Assembly: GCA_947458345.1 (NCBI GenBank)
Contig: CANHBU010000050.1
Coordinates: forward strand, 1 to 9,191
DNA: 9,191 nucleotides
Source: Comamonadaceae bacterium
GTDB taxonomy: Bacteria; Pseudomonadota; Gammaproteobacteria; Burkholderiales; Burkholderiaceae_C
Direction: 5' to 3'
A program made the position numbers and the translations under genes. Positions 8,539 through 9,191 of the stretch are shown here, piece after piece; position 1 is the stretch's first letter, and each line of letters opens with the position of its first letter. The notes below the pieces were generated by a model. That model did not search any database, was not told the origin of the DNA, and saw nothing but the letters and a program-made list of their open reading frames with translations.

Positions 8539-8568
8539 AAGCACTTAGCGATGGCAATGAAAGTGCTT
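8539..8568. repeat. 8-bp perfect inverted repeat upstream of mraZ
   Basis: AAGCACTT (8539-8546) and its reverse complement AAGTGCTT (8561-8568) are separated by 14 bases. The arms do not extend further. The direct repeat CAATGAA touches both arms (8534-8540 and 8555-8561), and a third copy is at 8474-8480. The centre is about 180 bases before the mraZ start. It could be an operator for a dimeric regulator or a hairpin in a leader transcript; neither is shown. Confidence 0.4.
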
Positions 8569-8576
8569 TATGAAAC

Positions 8577-8637
8577 GGGGCACTTGACAAAGCCCCATCG
8601 GGAAGCTTGTCGCAGGGCTTTTTCAGGGCCTTTTCAG
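8577..8637. repeat. cluster of alternative short hairpins and an 11-bp tandem repeat
   Basis: GGGGC (8577-8581) can pair with GCCCC (8592-8596). The overlapping AAAGCCC (8589-8595) can instead pair with GGGCTTT (8615-8621) across 19 bases. The right arm lies in an imperfect tandem repeat on the plus strand, CAGGGCTTTTT (8613-8623) and CAGGGCCTTTT (8624-8634). The AAAGCCC/GGGCTTT stem followed by TT on the plus strand could act as a weak terminator, but no plus-strand gene is seen to use it. Confidence 0.3.
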
Positions 8638-8865
8638 CGCGTCTGGCTTGCCGCGCATGTTCTGGGGCAAGGCTCAGCCGAGCTGCCCCGCACTGCAGGC
8701 GACGGAGCAACCAAACCAGGGCCGCCGAACCAGCGCAGAGCGGCCGGCCTTTGTGGGACGACAGGCACACCTGCCCAGCCTTCAGGAAGATCGGCCAACC
8801 CACCTTATCGCGAGCATGGCCGCATGGGGACCCTCGCGAGGAGTGCCAGCGGCGGGTCATCGCCC

Positions 8866-8893
8866 CAACAAGAAGGGGCTGATGCAGGCCCCT
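8866..8893 (-). terminator. possible weak terminator after dksA
   Basis: Two bases after the dksA stop the minus strand reads AGGGGC, eight loop bases, GCCCCT (8893-8874), a perfect 6-bp stem, then TCTTGTT. The T-rich tract is short and broken by C and G, so this would be a weak intrinsic terminator. The GCCCC arm can instead pair with a GGGGC just downstream (8866-8862), which gives a competing 5-bp stem. Seen in sequence; function inferred. Confidence 0.35.
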
Positions 8894-8894
8894 G

Positions 8895-9191
8895 TCAGTC
8901 GCCGAACATTTTCTGCTTGAGCTCGCGCCGCTGCTGCGCCTCAAGCGACAAGCTGGCGGTCGGTCGGGCGATCAGCCGGGCCACGCCTATGGCCTCTCCC
9001 GTCTCGTCGCAGTAGCCATAGTCCCCCGCATCAATGCGGGCGATCGACTGCTCGATCTTTTTGAGCAGTTTGCGCTCGCGATCGCGGGTGCGCAGTTCCA
9101 GCGCATGCTCTTCCTCGATGGTGGCGCGGTCGGCCGGATCGGGCACCACCACCGTGTCTTCACGCAGATGCTCGGTGGTCTCGCCGGCGCT
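8895..9191 (-). CDS. dksA: DksA, RNA polymerase-binding stringent-response factor (5' end outside window)
   Basis: DksA enters the secondary channel of RNA polymerase and, with ppGpp, tunes transcription of rRNA and amino-acid genes. Only the last 98 codons are present; 40 to 60 N-terminal residues are probably beyond the right edge. The coiled-coil tip DPADRA (visible residues 18-23) keeps the two Asp and the Ala that matter in E. coli (D71, D74, A76). It is followed by RTRDRERKLLKKIE (34-47), then the zinc-finger region YGYCDETGEAIG (58-69) and RLIARPTASL (72-81), ending KMFGD. Only the first of the four zinc cysteines remains (C61); the others are T64, S82 and A85. As I remember it, reduced-cysteine DksA is common in beta-proteobacteria, so this is unlikely to be damage. 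A GTG at 9152 lies inside the coiled coil and is not the true start. It points toward mraZ but is separated by about 0.5 kb. Confidence 0.95.
   Translation of the reverse strand, partial: SAGETTEHLREDTVVVPDPADRATIEEEHALELRTRDRERKLLKKIEQSIARIDAGDYGYCDETGEAIGVARLIARPTASLSLEAQQRRELKQKMFGD

Larger units (their letters stand above)
8452..8894. other. intergenic region between dksA and mraZ, no convincing gene
   Basis: About 440 bases without a supportable coding region. The half next to dksA (about 8595-8894) is GC-rich; the half next to mraZ is AT-rich. Open frames exist on both strands, for example 8944-8519 on the minus strand and 8527-9015 on the plus strand. They overlap dksA, show no family motif and have low-complexity, Ser/Arg/Ala-rich translations typical of chance frames in GC-rich DNA. 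I see no tRNA, rRNA or known small RNA. What it holds is listed separately: a dksA-proximal hairpin, the 8577-8637 hairpins and the 8539-8568 inverted repeat. Confidence 0.6.

Noticed and set aside
8519..8944. Minus-strand open frame of 141 codons between mraZ and dksA
   Set aside because: Overlaps the dksA end in another frame, has no family resemblance, and runs into the AT-rich promoter region.
8527..9015. Plus-strand open frame of 162 codons covering the intergenic region
   Set aside because: Overlaps dksA antisense by more than 100 bases; low-complexity translation and no Shine-Dalgarno.

Overview
This window is the promoter-proximal half of a division and cell wall (dcw) cluster, read entirely on the minus strand, with the 3' part of a dksA gene upstream of it. 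The DNA is GC-rich, MurE carries the meso-diaminopimelate signature DNPR, MraY is of the long (~390 residue) type with its characteristic N-terminus, and DksA has the cysteine-poor zinc-finger region I associate with beta-proteobacteria. Together these suggest a Gram-negative beta-proteobacterium, most likely Burkholderiales (Comamonadaceae-like). This placement rests on remembered family features, not on a search.

Layout in the direction of transcription (right to left). (1) 9191-8895: last 98 codons of dksA, followed by a possible weak terminator hairpin. (2) 8894-8374: about 0.5 kb without a convincing gene. Its dksA-proximal part is GC-rich with several short inverted repeats. Its mraZ-proximal part is AT-rich and holds a possible promoter (8451-8424) and three 10-bp-spaced GTG-A/T repeats (8425-8396) that resemble MraZ boxes. 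(3) 8373-1: mraZ, rsmH (mraW), ftsL, ftsI, murE, murF, mraY and the first 318 codons of murD, which runs off the left edge.

The dcw genes are packed without gaps. From rsmH to murD every junction overlaps by 1 to 7 bases (TGATG, GTGA, TTGA, ATGA types), so translation is probably coupled along one long mRNA. Several starts are not ATG: GTG for mraZ and ftsI, TTG for murE, and possibly GTG for rsmH. Shine-Dalgarno sequences support the mraZ, ftsI, murE and mraY choices.

The products work together. MurD, MurE and MurF add D-Glu, meso-DAP and D-Ala-D-Ala to the UDP-MurNAc peptide. MraY moves the product to undecaprenyl phosphate as lipid I. FtsI cross-links the finished peptidoglycan at the septum. 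FtsL is part of the FtsQLB activator of septal synthesis. RsmH methylates 16S rRNA, and MraZ is the cluster's own transcription regulator. I found no mobile element, CRISPR array, tRNA, rRNA or clearly new system. The most interesting material is regulatory, between dksA and mraZ.
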